From Marinobacterium sp. (GTDB lineage: Bacteria > Pseudomonadota > Gammaproteobacteria > Pseudomonadales > Balneatricaceae), in assembly GCA_025800125.1 (NCBI GenBank), contig JAOXSF010000163.1:1-44042 (forward strand): DNA of 44,042 nt, written 5' to 3'. Made by a program: the position numbers and the translations under genes. The notes below the pieces were generated by a model, which made no database searches, was not told the origin of the DNA, and saw only the letters and a list, made by a program, of their open reading frames with translations. Within the stretch, counting starts at the first letter, position 1; each line of letters opens with the position of its first letter. This document shows, one piece after another, positions 8,396-16,532 of this stretch.

Positions 8396-8811
8396 AACGA
8401 CTCCACAAACGACAGGTAAGTAACAATAGAAATAGATAAGCAGCCTGTAGACGGGCAGCAGCAGAGCACCAGACTAACACCAGGCCCGTAGTTTGCCCGT
8501 AGCTTGATAGTCAAACGCACCTGGTGCGCTATTTTGACCGATGATGCAAAAAAAGCACGAATAGATTCGCACACCTCACTCATGCCATTTAAACCACAAT
8601 ACACCGACTTAACAGGCCTTCGCTGACAACAACAGACCCAGAAACGGGGCGCTAGCAGATTCCTCTTGCATCCTGCTGATCAAAAGCCAGAATAGAGCCA
8701 TTAACTTAGAACGACCAGTCTACTTAAAGCATAAGCAATCACGACCACCAAAGTAGACCAATTGATCTACTTCGAAAATTTATTCTGAATACAAGGCCTG
8801 GACGGAATTTC
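8396..8811. other. Divergent control region between MFS exporter and TetR operon
   Basis: No gene is supported here. The region holds the two divergent promoters and the TetR operators at 8718-8772. A 70-codon minus-strand frame (8392-8604) overlaps the MFS start and has no recognisable character. Confidence 0.6.
8718..8772. promoter_or_regulatory. Likely TetR operator palindromes
   Basis: A perfect 7-bp inverted repeat AAGTAGA (8751-8757) / TCTACTT (8766-8772) with an 8-bp spacer lies 40 bp upstream of the tetR start. A further half site GTCTACTT (8718-8725) is the exact reverse complement of AAGTAGAC at 8751-8758. The core TAGACC-AATT-GATCTA resembles, from memory, the TAGACC-N4-GGTCTA sites bound by NemR/AcuR-type TetR proteins, which this regulator resembles. 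Autorepression of the efflux operon is inferred. Confidence 0.65.
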
Positions 8812-9420
8812 ATGAACAGAGGACGGCGCACAGAACATAGTCGCGACAAAATTCTGCAGATCGGTGCAGAGCTATTTACGCGCAACGGCTACCACGCAAC
8901 AGGGGTGAAAGAGATCCTTACAACCTGCAAGGTACCCAAAGGCTCCTTCTATAACTTTTTTGAGAGCAAAGAGCATTTTGCCGTTGAAATTCTGGAACAC
9001 TACCGCACTATCGAGTTTGAACGCTGGCATACCCTGGCAGCACAACTGCAAGGCAACCATTTCGAACGCATGTACCAGATCATCGAAAAGGAAATTGAGC
9101 GTTTTGGTAACGAGCAATACGCCTGTGGCTGCCTGCTTGCCAATCTCAGCGGCGAGGTCAGCCAGTGCTCTCCCCTGTTCAGCGCGACCATCGCCCGATC
9201 AATACGAATGGTGCATGACGCGATTACTGATGATGTGCTGCAATGCCAGCAAGAGGGCAGCCTGCGTCGTGATCTGCCCGCCGATATTGTTGCTGATGTA
9301 CTGTTGAACCATTGGCAAGGCGCCCTGTTACGCTGCAAAGTGGAGAATTCCACATTGCCATTACAGAACCACCTGACACTGCTCAACAGCTTCAAGCCCA
9401 GCACTGAGGACATACAATGA
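8812..9420 (+). CDS. TetR-family repressor (NemR/AcuR-like) of the RND efflux operon
   Basis: A 202-residue TetR regulator. The N-terminal helix-turn-helix (residues about 9-55) contains RDKILQIGAELFTRNGYHATGVKEI and VPKGSFYNFFESKEHF. The C-terminal ligand domain has the NEQYACGCLLANLSGEVS block typical of the NemR/AcuR branch, where a cysteine can sense electrophiles. Whether this Cys does so here is inference. Its stop overlaps the adaptor ATG (ATGA at 9417-9420), so it is the first gene of the operon tetR, adaptor, RND, TolC. Strong palindromes just upstream suggest it controls itself. Confidence 0.9.
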   Translation: MNRGRRTEHSRDKILQIGAELFTRNGYHATGVKEILTTCKVPKGSFYNFFESKEHFAVEILEHYRTIEFERWHTLAAQLQGNHFERMYQIIEKEIERFGNEQYACGCLLANLSGEVSQCSPLFSATIARSIRMVHDAITDDVLQCQQEGSLRRDLPADIVADVLLNHWQGALLRCKVENSTLPLQNHLTLLNSFKPSTEDIQ

Positions 9421-10574
9421 AACAGAAAATATGGAACGTTACGCCACCATGGTGCGTATTTGCAGCAACAGTGCGGCAGCAGTTAAAGACCTGCTCTTTA
9501 ATCACATGGCTGCCGCTGGTTATGCTGGCGGCGCTGACATTACAGACCTCAATGGCATTGGCAGCAGATGGAGAGCAGCAGAAAAAAGCCCCTCCACGCG
9601 GTTTGCCCGCTGAAGTGATTACCGTCAAGGCTCGCAATCTCAATACAGAAGTTCAGGCCATTGGCAGCCTGCGCGCCAACGAACGTATCCAGTTACGCCC
9701 GGAGCAAAGCGGCCGTATCAACGCCATTCTGTTTGAAGAGGGACAACTGGTGCGCAAAGGCACACCACTGTTCAGACTGGATGGCGCAATTTATCAAGCA
9801 GAACTGAAAGAAGCACAGGCCCGCGTTCATCTGAGCGAAATCGCCTACCGCCGCGCTGACAGTTTGTTGAAAAAGCGCGTAGGCTCAGAACAGGAACGCG
9901 ATAGCACACTTGCCCAGCTACAGGTCGACCAGGCACGTCAAGCACTGGCACAGACCCGACTTGACAAGATGCAGGTAGTTGCGCCTTTTAGTGGACGCAC
10001 AGGCCTGCGGCTGGTCAGCCCCGGAGACTATGTCACCGCCGGACAGGATATGGTTGAACTGACTGACCTCTCCAGCCTGAAGGTAGATTTTCGGGTACCA
10101 GAAATTTACCTGCCTGCCATACGTACGGGGCAGACTCTGAAAATAGAACTGGACACCTTCCCCGGTCAGGTTTTTGAAGGCAGTGTCTACGCGATTGCAC
10201 CAGGTGCAGACAGCAGAGCTCATAATATTGAGCTACGCGCCCGTATCGCCAACCCGGATGGCAAACTGCGCCCGGGCCTGTTTGCACGTATCCAGCTGAT
10301 CCTCGCCAGTAACGCCAACAGCATTCTGATTCCTGAACAGGCAATCATTCCTGATAACGGGGCCTTTTTTGTACAACGGGTCAAAGAAGGCAATGTTATA
10401 GAAAAGGTTCAGGTTCAACTGGGGCAACGTCGCCCAGGCGAAGTGGAAGTTCGCAGTGGCCTGAATACCGGTGATGTACTGGTGATCGCTGGACAGTTGA
10501 AGCTGCGCCCAGGTATGCCGGTAACACCGATCTTTGTTGATGGCTCTGCGCCCACTGTGGCCAAGGGGGAATAA
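9417..10574 (+). CDS. RND efflux periplasmic adaptor (membrane fusion protein)
   Basis: A 385-residue HlyD/AcrA-type adaptor. After an unusually long N-terminal region with a hydrophobic export segment (about residues 28-50), the mature part begins near AADGEQQKK. The split lipoyl domain flanks a short coiled-coil hairpin: RLDGAIYQAELKEAQARVHL and KMQVVAPFSGRTGLRLVSPGDYV. A beta-barrel (VDFRVPEIYLPAIRTGQ) and a membrane-proximal domain follow. The short hairpin and the VSPGDYV motif are typical of the MexH/VexE-like branch. It links the RND pump to the outer-membrane channel. Translation is coupled to tetR by ATGA, and the pump gene follows 3 bp after the stop. Confidence 0.92.
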   Translation: MKQKIWNVTPPWCVFAATVRQQLKTCSLITWLPLVMLAALTLQTSMALAADGEQQKKAPPRGLPAEVITVKARNLNTEVQAIGSLRANERIQLRPEQSGRINAILFEEGQLVRKGTPLFRLDGAIYQAELKEAQARVHLSEIAYRRADSLLKKRVGSEQERDSTLAQLQVDQARQALAQTRLDKMQVVAPFSGRTGLRLVSPGDYVTAGQDMVELTDLSSLKVDFRVPEIYLPAIRTGQTLKIELDTFPGQVFEGSVYAIAPGADSRAHNIELRARIANPDGKLRPGLFARIQLILASNANSILIPEQAIIPDNGAFFVQRVKEGNVIEKVQVQLGQRRPGEVEVRSGLNTGDVLVIAGQLKLRPGMPVTPIFVDGSAPTVAKGE

Positions 10575-10577
10575 AGC

Positions 10578-13500
10578 ATGGTGTTATCAGAACTGAGTAT
10601 CAAACGGCCAATTCTGGCCACAGTAATGAGCCTGCTATTACTGATGATCGGTCTGATCAGCTGGGAACGACTGACTGTCCGCGAATACCCGAAAATTGAC
10701 CTGCCAGTGGTCACCGTCGAAACCCGTTACCCCGGTGCCAGCGCATCCATTATGGAAAGCCAGGTGACCCAGATTCTGGAAGATTCTCTCTCCGGCATTG
10801 AAGGGATCGACTTTATGAACTCGATCAGTCGCACCGAGACTAGCCAGATCAGCGTAACGTTCACCATCAATCGCGACCCGGACAATGCTGCCTCTGATGT
10901 TCGTGATCGTGTAAACAGAGTGATCGGACAATTACCAGATGATGTTGATACCCCCGTGGTCACTAAAACTGAAGCCGACGCCCAACCCATTATCTGGTTG
11001 GCATTCAGCTCTGATCGCCATTCCAGTCTGGAGGTCAGTGACATTGCCGACCGTCAGGTACGCGACCAGCTGACCACTGTACCAGGCGTTGCCAATGTAG
11101 TGATTTTCGGTGCACGTCGTTACTCTATGCGGGTATGGCTTAATCCATCCCGCATGGCAGCATTTAATGTCGTGCCTCAGGATGTAGAAGCGGCACTGCG
11201 TGCACAGAATCTGGAAGTACCAGCGGGCCGGATAGAATCCAGCAATCGGGAATTCACGCTGCTGACTCGCACAGACCTGAACAGTGTTAAACAATTTGAA
11301 AATATTATCCTGCGTACAGAGGACGGCTACCCGGTACGGATTCGTGATATTGCACGGGTCGAAGTTGCGCCGGAAAGTGAGCGCCAGATCACTCGCTACA
11401 ATGGCACGGCGGCTGTTGCGCTGGGCGTAGTCAAACAGTCTGTAGCCAACCCTCTGGACGTTTCTACAGGCATTAAAAGCAGACTGGACGAACTACGCTC
11501 TACCCTGCCCGACGGCATGCAGGTGTCGGTAGGATATGACTCATCAGTTTTTATTGACGAGTCAATAAAATCCGTTTACAGCACCCTGCTACAAGCCAGT
11601 ATCCTGGTGGTATTGGTACTGTTTTTCTTCCTGCGTAATCTTCGTGCGACGTTAATTCCGATGGTCACCATTCCGCTGTCGCTGATCGGCGCCTTCGCCA
11701 TGATGCAGTGGATGAACTTTTCTATTAACACGCTCACTCTGCTGGCACTGGTACTGGCCATCGGCCTGGTAGTAGACGATGCCATCGTTATGCTGGAAAA
11801 CATTTATCGTCATGTGGAAGAAGGCCTGCACCCAATTCAGGCAGCGTTCAGAGGCAGCAAGGAGATCGGCTTTGCTGTCATCGCCACCACAGCGGTACTG
11901 GTAGCCGTATTTGTACCCGTGTCATTTTCCGATGGCCGTACCGGAAAACTGTTTACCGAATTTGCCTTAACACTGGCCGGAGCCGTTGTGGTATCGACCT
12001 TTGTTGCTCTGAGCCTGTCACCGATGATGAGCTCACGGTTACTGAAACATGAAGCCCGCCATGGCTGGCTGTTCAACCTGATAGAGAGCATGCTGTCAGG
12101 TATTACCCGCAGTTATCACTGGCTACTGGGAAAACTGTTACGCTCACGCCTGCTGGCATTATTGATTATGGCCGGCAGTATCGGAGGAGCTGCGTACTAT
12201 TACACTCTGCTACCACAGGAGCTGGCACCCACAGAAGATCGTGGCACCGTCATGGCATTTTCCATCGCGCCGGATGGTGCATCCGTGGATTATGTAGATC
12301 GCTACTCGCGCCAGGTAGAAGAAAAGCTGGTCGCAACCCCTGAGGGGGCACGCTATTTTGCTGTGGTTGGTTTTCCGACATCAACCAATGCCATGGCGTT
12401 TATGGGCTTGAAAGACTGGAGTAAACGTGAGCGTCGACAACAGGACATCGCTGAAAGCCTGATGCCACAGCTGTTTGCTGGCGTGACCGGCACCATGAGC
12501 TTTGCCCTGAACCCACCTTCACTGGGCCAGAGTATTGTTTCCCGGCCCGTCGAGTTTATTGTCAAAAGCCAGGGCACTTATGATGATCTGAAAAAGATCG
12601 CCGACGGTATGATGGCAGCCATCTATGCCAATAAAGGCTTTGTACGACCAGAGTCAGATCTCAAACTGAACAAACCGGAACTGTCGATTGATGTAAATAG
12701 AGAAAAAGCAGCGGATATGGGGATTGAAATATCCACCATTGGCCGCACGTTGGAAAGCTATATGGCTGGGCGGGAAGTAACACGCTTCAAACAGGGCGGT
12801 GACCAGTACGATGTCGTCGTTCAGGTGGATGAACGCGAACGCCGTGACCCTGCTGACCTGACAACGCTTTACATCCGCAATCCGGAAGGCCAGATGGTAC
12901 AGCTGGACAGCCTGGTCGATGTCATCGAAACAGTTGCACCCCGCGAGCTGAATCACTTTGACAAAATGAAAGCGGTCAAACTGCAAGCATTGCTGGCACC
13001 AGAATACAGCCTGGGTGAAGCATTGACCTACCTGGAAACAGAATTGAGAAAGATAGACCCCAAAGCAGATTTCGACTACACCGGGCCATCGCGTGAGTTC
13101 CAGAAATCCAGCTCCAGTCTTAAAGACACCTTTATACTGGCGCTGCTATTTATATTCCTGGTACTGGCTGCCCAGTTTGAAAGCTTCAAGAACCCGCTGA
13201 TTATTATGTTATCTGTGCCACCTGCGCTATTTGGCGCCCTGCTGGCACTACACTATGGCGGCGGTTCACTGAATGTTTACAGTCAGATAGGCTTAATAAC
13301 CCTGGTCGGCCTGGTCACCAAACATGGCATTCTGATTGTAGAGTTTGCCAACCAGTTACAGGAACAGGGCAAAGCACTACAGGAAGCGATTATTGAAGCA
13401 GCCAGCTTACGCCTGCGTCCCATTCTGATGACCACAGCGGCAACCGTACTGGGGGCTGTGCCACTGGCCATGGCAGTAGGCGCGGGAGCAGAGTCCCGCC

Positions 13501-13643
13501 ACCAGATCGGCTTTGTAATTGTTGGCGGCATGACCTTTGGTACCCTGCTGACCCTGTTTGTAATTCCGACTGTTTACAGTTACCTCGGCAAACGGACTTT
13601 TAAAGAAGTGCAACCGGAGCCGGCTATCGTCAAGGAGTCATGA
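10578..13643 (+). CDS. RND multidrug efflux pump (HAE1 family)
   Basis: This 1021-residue inner-membrane proton antiporter has the standard RND layout: helix 1 at about 12-32, porter domain 1, helices 2-6, helix 7, porter domain 2 and helices 8-12. The proton-relay aspartates are visible in helix 4 (GLVVDDAIVMLENI). The family signature REYPKIDLPVVTV lies near the start, and GLVTKHGILIVEFAN is in helix 10. It is close to the MexI/VexF group by appearance. Trimers of such pumps take substrate from the periplasm and pass it through the adaptor to TolC. ATG is preceded by AAGGGGGA. Substrate range unknown. Confidence 0.94.
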   Translation: MVLSELSIKRPILATVMSLLLLMIGLISWERLTVREYPKIDLPVVTVETRYPGASASIMESQVTQILEDSLSGIEGIDFMNSISRTETSQISVTFTINRDPDNAASDVRDRVNRVIGQLPDDVDTPVVTKTEADAQPIIWLAFSSDRHSSLEVSDIADRQVRDQLTTVPGVANVVIFGARRYSMRVWLNPSRMAAFNVVPQDVEAALRAQNLEVPAGRIESSNREFTLLTRTDLNSVKQFENIILRTEDGYPVRIRDIARVEVAPESERQITRYNGTAAVALGVVKQSVANPLDVSTGIKSRLDELRSTLPDGMQVSVGYDSSVFIDESIKSVYSTLLQASILVVLVLFFFLRNLRATLIPMVTIPLSLIGAFAMMQWMNFSINTLTLLALVLAIGLVVDDAIVMLENIYRHVEEGLHPIQAAFRGSKEIGFAVIATTAVLVAVFVPVSFSDGRTGKLFTEFALTLAGAVVVSTFVALSLSPMMSSRLLKHEARHGWLFNLIESMLSGITRSYHWLLGKLLRSRLLALLIMAGSIGGAAYYYTLLPQELAPTEDRGTVMAFSIAPDGASVDYVDRYSRQVEEKLVATPEGARYFAVVGFPTSTNAMAFMGLKDWSKRERRQQDIAESLMPQLFAGVTGTMSFALNPPSLGQSIVSRPVEFIVKSQGTYDDLKKIADGMMAAIYANKGFVRPESDLKLNKPELSIDVNREKAADMGIEISTIGRTLESYMAGREVTRFKQGGDQYDVVVQVDERERRDPADLTTLYIRNPEGQMVQLDSLVDVIETVAPRELNHFDKMKAVKLQALLAPEYSLGEALTYLETELRKIDPKADFDYTGPSREFQKSSSSLKDTFILALLFIFLVLAAQFESFKNPLIIMLSVPPALFGALLALHYGGGSLNVYSQIGLITLVGLVTKHGILIVEFANQLQEQGKALQEAIIEAASLRLRPILMTTAATVLGAVPLAMAVGAGAESRHQIGFVIVGGMTFGTLLTLFVIPTVYSYLGKRTFKEVQPEPAIVKES

Positions 13644-14939
13644 GTGAATCTTATTAAAACGTTCTCCGTCGCTGCACTGGGTGCAGTGCTGGCAACTACC
13701 AGTCAGGCGCAGGCAGCAGCACTGGCAGACATTTACCAGCAGGCGCTACAGAATGACCCCCAGCTGAAATCAGCACTGGCCTCTTCACGCGCGGGACAGC
13801 AGGCCGCCCCAATCGCCAAAGCAAACCTGCTCCCACAGATTGGTCTTCAGGCCAATGCCAGCACCGTCGCCAGCGATAGCCGTGACTATGACAGCCAGGG
13901 CTACACCCTGAGCCTGAATCAGCCGCTGTTTGATGCAGCCAGCTGGTACGGCTTCAAACAGGGTGAAGAACAGTCTGAACTGGCAAAGTTGCAGTATGGA
14001 CAGGCACAACAAGGACTGATTTTACGTACAGTGAATGCTTACCTGGATGTACTGCGCGCCCAAACAGCACTGGAAACCAGTCAGGCTCAGGAACGTGCAA
14101 TCAAACGTCGGCTGGACCAGGTTAACGCCCAGTTTGAAGTAGGCCTTATTGCCATCACCGATGTACAGGAAGCACAAGCATCCTACGATAATGCTCGTGT
14201 GGCACGCATTGAAGCGAAAGGTGCGCTGGACAACTCTTTCGAGGCAATTGAGCGACTGACCGGCAAACCCTTTGCTGACATAGCAATTCTGGCTAAAGAC
14301 TATCCGGTTCAGAACCTGGCACCCGCCGATAGCCAACCCTGGCTGGAAAAAGCCTGGCAGGGTAATTTTGAGTTACGCATCGCCAATGCCAATATCGACA
14401 TTCAGCGACTGGGGCTAAAAACCGCCCGCGCAGGCCACCTGCCAACCGTTTCAGTAAGTGCTAATCACAACAGCACGAATAACAACAGCGCAAACAATGA
14501 CACCAGTGACAGCACAACCCTGATGCTGAGTGTTAATGTACCGATTTTCAGCGGTTATCGCACCACCGCCCAGAGTGAACAGGCACAATACCAGCTGGAC
14601 GCCACCCACCAGAACCGCGAAGACACACAACGCTCTGTTACCCAGCAAACCCGCAGCCTGCTGCGCGACCTGCGCACTAATGTACAGTCTGTTGCTGCCC
14701 GTGCGCAAAGCATCAAATCCAGTGCAACAGCACTGAATGCAACAGAAGAGGGGTTCAAAGTTGGTACCCGTAACGTCGTGGATGTGCTTCAGGCCGAACA
14801 GACTCTGTACCAGGCACAACGCGATTACGCCAATGCTCGCTACGCCTATGTACAGAACCTGTTTGCCCTGAAACAGCAGGTGGGCACTCTGAACCCGGAT
14901 GACATCAACAGCCTGGATCAGTGGCTGGTCACTCCGTAA
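13644..14939 (+). CDS. TolC-family outer-membrane efflux channel
   Basis: A 431-residue OEP-family protein. A signal peptide ends near SQAQAAA, and the mature start ALADIYQQALQNDPQLKSALA is classic TolC. Two similar halves of long helices with alanine/glutamine-rich coiled coils follow, including GLIAITDVQEAQASYDNARV and GTRNVVDVLQAEQTLYQAQRDY. The N-terminus resembles TolC itself rather than the OprM lipoproteins, since no lipobox Cys is present. It starts with GTG directly after the pump stop codon, with AAGGAG in front, and completes the tetR-adaptor-RND-channel operon. A strong terminator follows. Confidence 0.92.
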   Translation: MNLIKTFSVAALGAVLATTSQAQAAALADIYQQALQNDPQLKSALASSRAGQQAAPIAKANLLPQIGLQANASTVASDSRDYDSQGYTLSLNQPLFDAASWYGFKQGEEQSELAKLQYGQAQQGLILRTVNAYLDVLRAQTALETSQAQERAIKRRLDQVNAQFEVGLIAITDVQEAQASYDNARVARIEAKGALDNSFEAIERLTGKPFADIAILAKDYPVQNLAPADSQPWLEKAWQGNFELRIANANIDIQRLGLKTARAGHLPTVSVSANHNSTNNNSANNDTSDSTTLMLSVNVPIFSGYRTTAQSEQAQYQLDATHQNREDTQRSVTQQTRSLLRDLRTNVQSVAARAQSIKSSATALNATEEGFKVGTRNVVDVLQAEQTLYQAQRDYANARYAYVQNLFALKQQVGTLNPDDINSLDQWLVTP

Positions 14940-14949
14940 TTACGGAGTG
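14930..14949. repeat. 20-bp perfect palindrome across the TolC stop codon
   Basis: CACTCCGTAATTACGGAGTG is a perfect palindrome whose centre falls on the TAA stop of the TolC gene. With no loop bases it is better read as a possible dimer-binding site or transcript hairpin than as a terminator. The true terminator lies 50 bp further. Confidence 0.5.
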
Positions 14950-14995
14950 ACTTCCGTCGTAGTCAACTGGCTCCAGATAGCAAAAAGCAGATAGC

Positions 14996-15021
14996 AAAAA
15001 GGCGCATTCCTGCGCCTTTTT
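14996..15021. terminator. Bidirectional intrinsic terminator after the efflux operon
   Basis: AAAAAGGCGCA pairs with TGCGCCTTTTT around a TTCC loop. The U-tract works on both strands, so it can end the efflux operon (plus) and also the FmdB-like gene (minus), which stops 45 bp away. Confidence 0.85.
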
Positions 15022-15065
15022 CTTTATCGGTGTCCCGCCCTGAAACAGGTTTACACACAGAAGAC

Positions 15066-15320
15066 CTAAACCCCGCAACCCCCACCAGAACAGCCACCGC
15101 CGCTCATACAAGGTGGCATCTGTGGATTTTTCAGGCTGCTGCTCTTCATCACACCTACCGCACTGAGAATACGAGTGACCGGACTATCAACAGGTGTCTC
15201 ACCTGGCTCAACACCTGCCACCTCACACAGTTCACCCCAGTTATACAGCTTTTCAGACATCCGGTGCTTTACTTCAAATACTTCACCGGTCAGTTCAAGC
15301 CGGTAATCATAAGTCGGCAT
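15066..15320 (-). CDS. FmdB-like small protein with a C-terminal Gly/Cys tail
   Basis: The 84-residue protein opens with MPTYDYRLELTGEVFEV, the usual opening of the FmdB/regulatory zinc-ribbon family. However, the two CxxC pairs that bind zinc in that family are absent. Cysteines are instead collected in the last 15 residues (CMSGGGCSGGGCGV). The middle segment WGELCEVAGVEPGETPVDSPV occurs in a sub-branch of this family, as I recall it. FmdB was first linked to formamidase expression, but no general function is established. The gene is monocistronic and converges on the efflux operon terminator. Confidence 0.75.
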   Translation of the reverse strand: MPTYDYRLELTGEVFEVKHRMSEKLYNWGELCEVAGVEPGETPVDSPVTRILSAVGVMKSSSLKNPQMPPCMSGGGCSGGGCGV

Positions 15321-15440
15321 CGTTTATACTCTCCAGTAAATCTATCTACGGTCTATCCGCTCCATACAGGGCTCTGCTTTTTCAGACATACGCTGTTTCT
15401 TGCAGGCAAAGCGTAGTCTCTCTCCCATGCAGCTCCGCAG

Positions 15441-16379
15441 CTATTCGGGCCTGAATGCCGCTTTGATACAGCTGAAGTCTCCCATGGAAAAACGTTGCAG
15501 CTGGGCCTCCAGGTCATCAAAACCAAAATATTGCACCCAGTCATCTGGGCAGCACTGCGCTAGCGTAATCGCCTGTTCAAACTGTTCACGGGAGTAAACA
15601 AAAGAACCAATCAGCTGCTTCTGGTGACGGATAACTTCCGACATATCCAGCACCATATCTGGTGTAGCAAAGCCAAGGAAAACAGTACGTCCCCCTTTGC
15701 GGGTATGATCAATCGCCCAGCAGCGACTTTCCGGCGAGCCTACCGTATCAAACACCACTGAATACTGTTGTTCCAGTCGCACACAGCTGTCGGTTGCGCC
15801 TAATTGGTGAGCAGCCTGCTGGCGTTCCACCGTCGGTTCAGCAACACAGATCACCTCACAGCCAGCCTGCGCAGCACAAGCCACCACACCAAGACCAATA
15901 CTGCCCGCCCCTATCACCGCAATACTATCAGTTGACTGTGCCGCCGCACGCTGCCAGCTATTCAGCGCATTAGCAAAAGGTTCCACAAAGACAGCCTGAG
16001 ACCAGCTCAGGCTGTCTGGCATTGGCACCAGCTGGGTATTACGTACCGCACAATGGGTTGCCAACCCACCATCAAACTGTACACCAGTCAGTGTCCAGTT
16101 ATCACAGAGCTGCAGCTGGCCCATGGCACAATATTCACAGTGCTCACAACCTCGCAATGGAAATACCAGCATACGTTGACCTTCGTCATCCAGCCCAGCA
16201 ATGCTATGCCCCATCACTCCCGGAATCGTCCGCATGCCAGGGCTGAGATAACTCAGATATTCACTGCCGCCAATACCGGCCACTACTACACGCAACATCT
16301 GACCACCCGACGCCGCCACCGGTGTTGGCGCGGTGGCACGAATCAGCTGACGCGGGCCTGTCAGTAAAAGTGCATCCAT
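15441..16379 (-). CDS. Zinc-type alcohol dehydrogenase-like protein (MDR), catalytic site eroded
   Basis: A 312-residue medium-chain dehydrogenase. The structural zinc loop is intact (Cys 78, 81, 84, 92 in GCEHCEYCAMGQLQLC) and so is the Rossmann motif GAGSIGLG (157-164). At the catalytic zinc, however, the usual Cys of GICGSD is Gly37 (GIGGSE) and the Glu of GHE is Ser59 (GHS). His58 and Glu133 (VEPF) remain. It is about 30-40 residues shorter than typical members. It may be a reductase of another type or a non-zinc enzyme. It is followed, with a 153-bp gap on its upstream side, by the P450 gene on the same strand. GGGAG precedes the ATG. Confidence 0.85.
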   Translation of the reverse strand: MDALLLTGPRQLIRATAPTPVAASGGQMLRVVVAGIGGSEYLSYLSPGMRTIPGVMGHSIAGLDDEGQRMLVFPLRGCEHCEYCAMGQLQLCDNWTLTGVQFDGGLATHCAVRNTQLVPMPDSLSWSQAVFVEPFANALNSWQRAAAQSTDSIAVIGAGSIGLGVVACAAQAGCEVICVAEPTVERQQAAHQLGATDSCVRLEQQYSVVFDTVGSPESRCWAIDHTRKGGRTVFLGFATPDMVLDMSEVIRHQKQLIGSFVYSREQFEQAITLAQCCPDDWVQYFGFDDLEAQLQRFSMGDFSCIKAAFRPE

Positions 16380-16532
16380 AACTCCCTACCTGAATTCAGA
16401 TATACAGTCACAGTATTTTGCCATGAAAAACACACAGCAATTAAAAGATACGGTTCAAGTTTCGCCACTCCTGCAAGTAACCGCTGTAGTAGCCTCAGAC
16501 TGCCACAGCGTACAACCAGGTCAAACGGCTAT

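Noticed and set aside
8392-8604. 70-codon minus-strand frame before the MFS exporter
   Set aside because: It overlaps the MFS start, has no clear ribosome site or family character, and lies in a control region.
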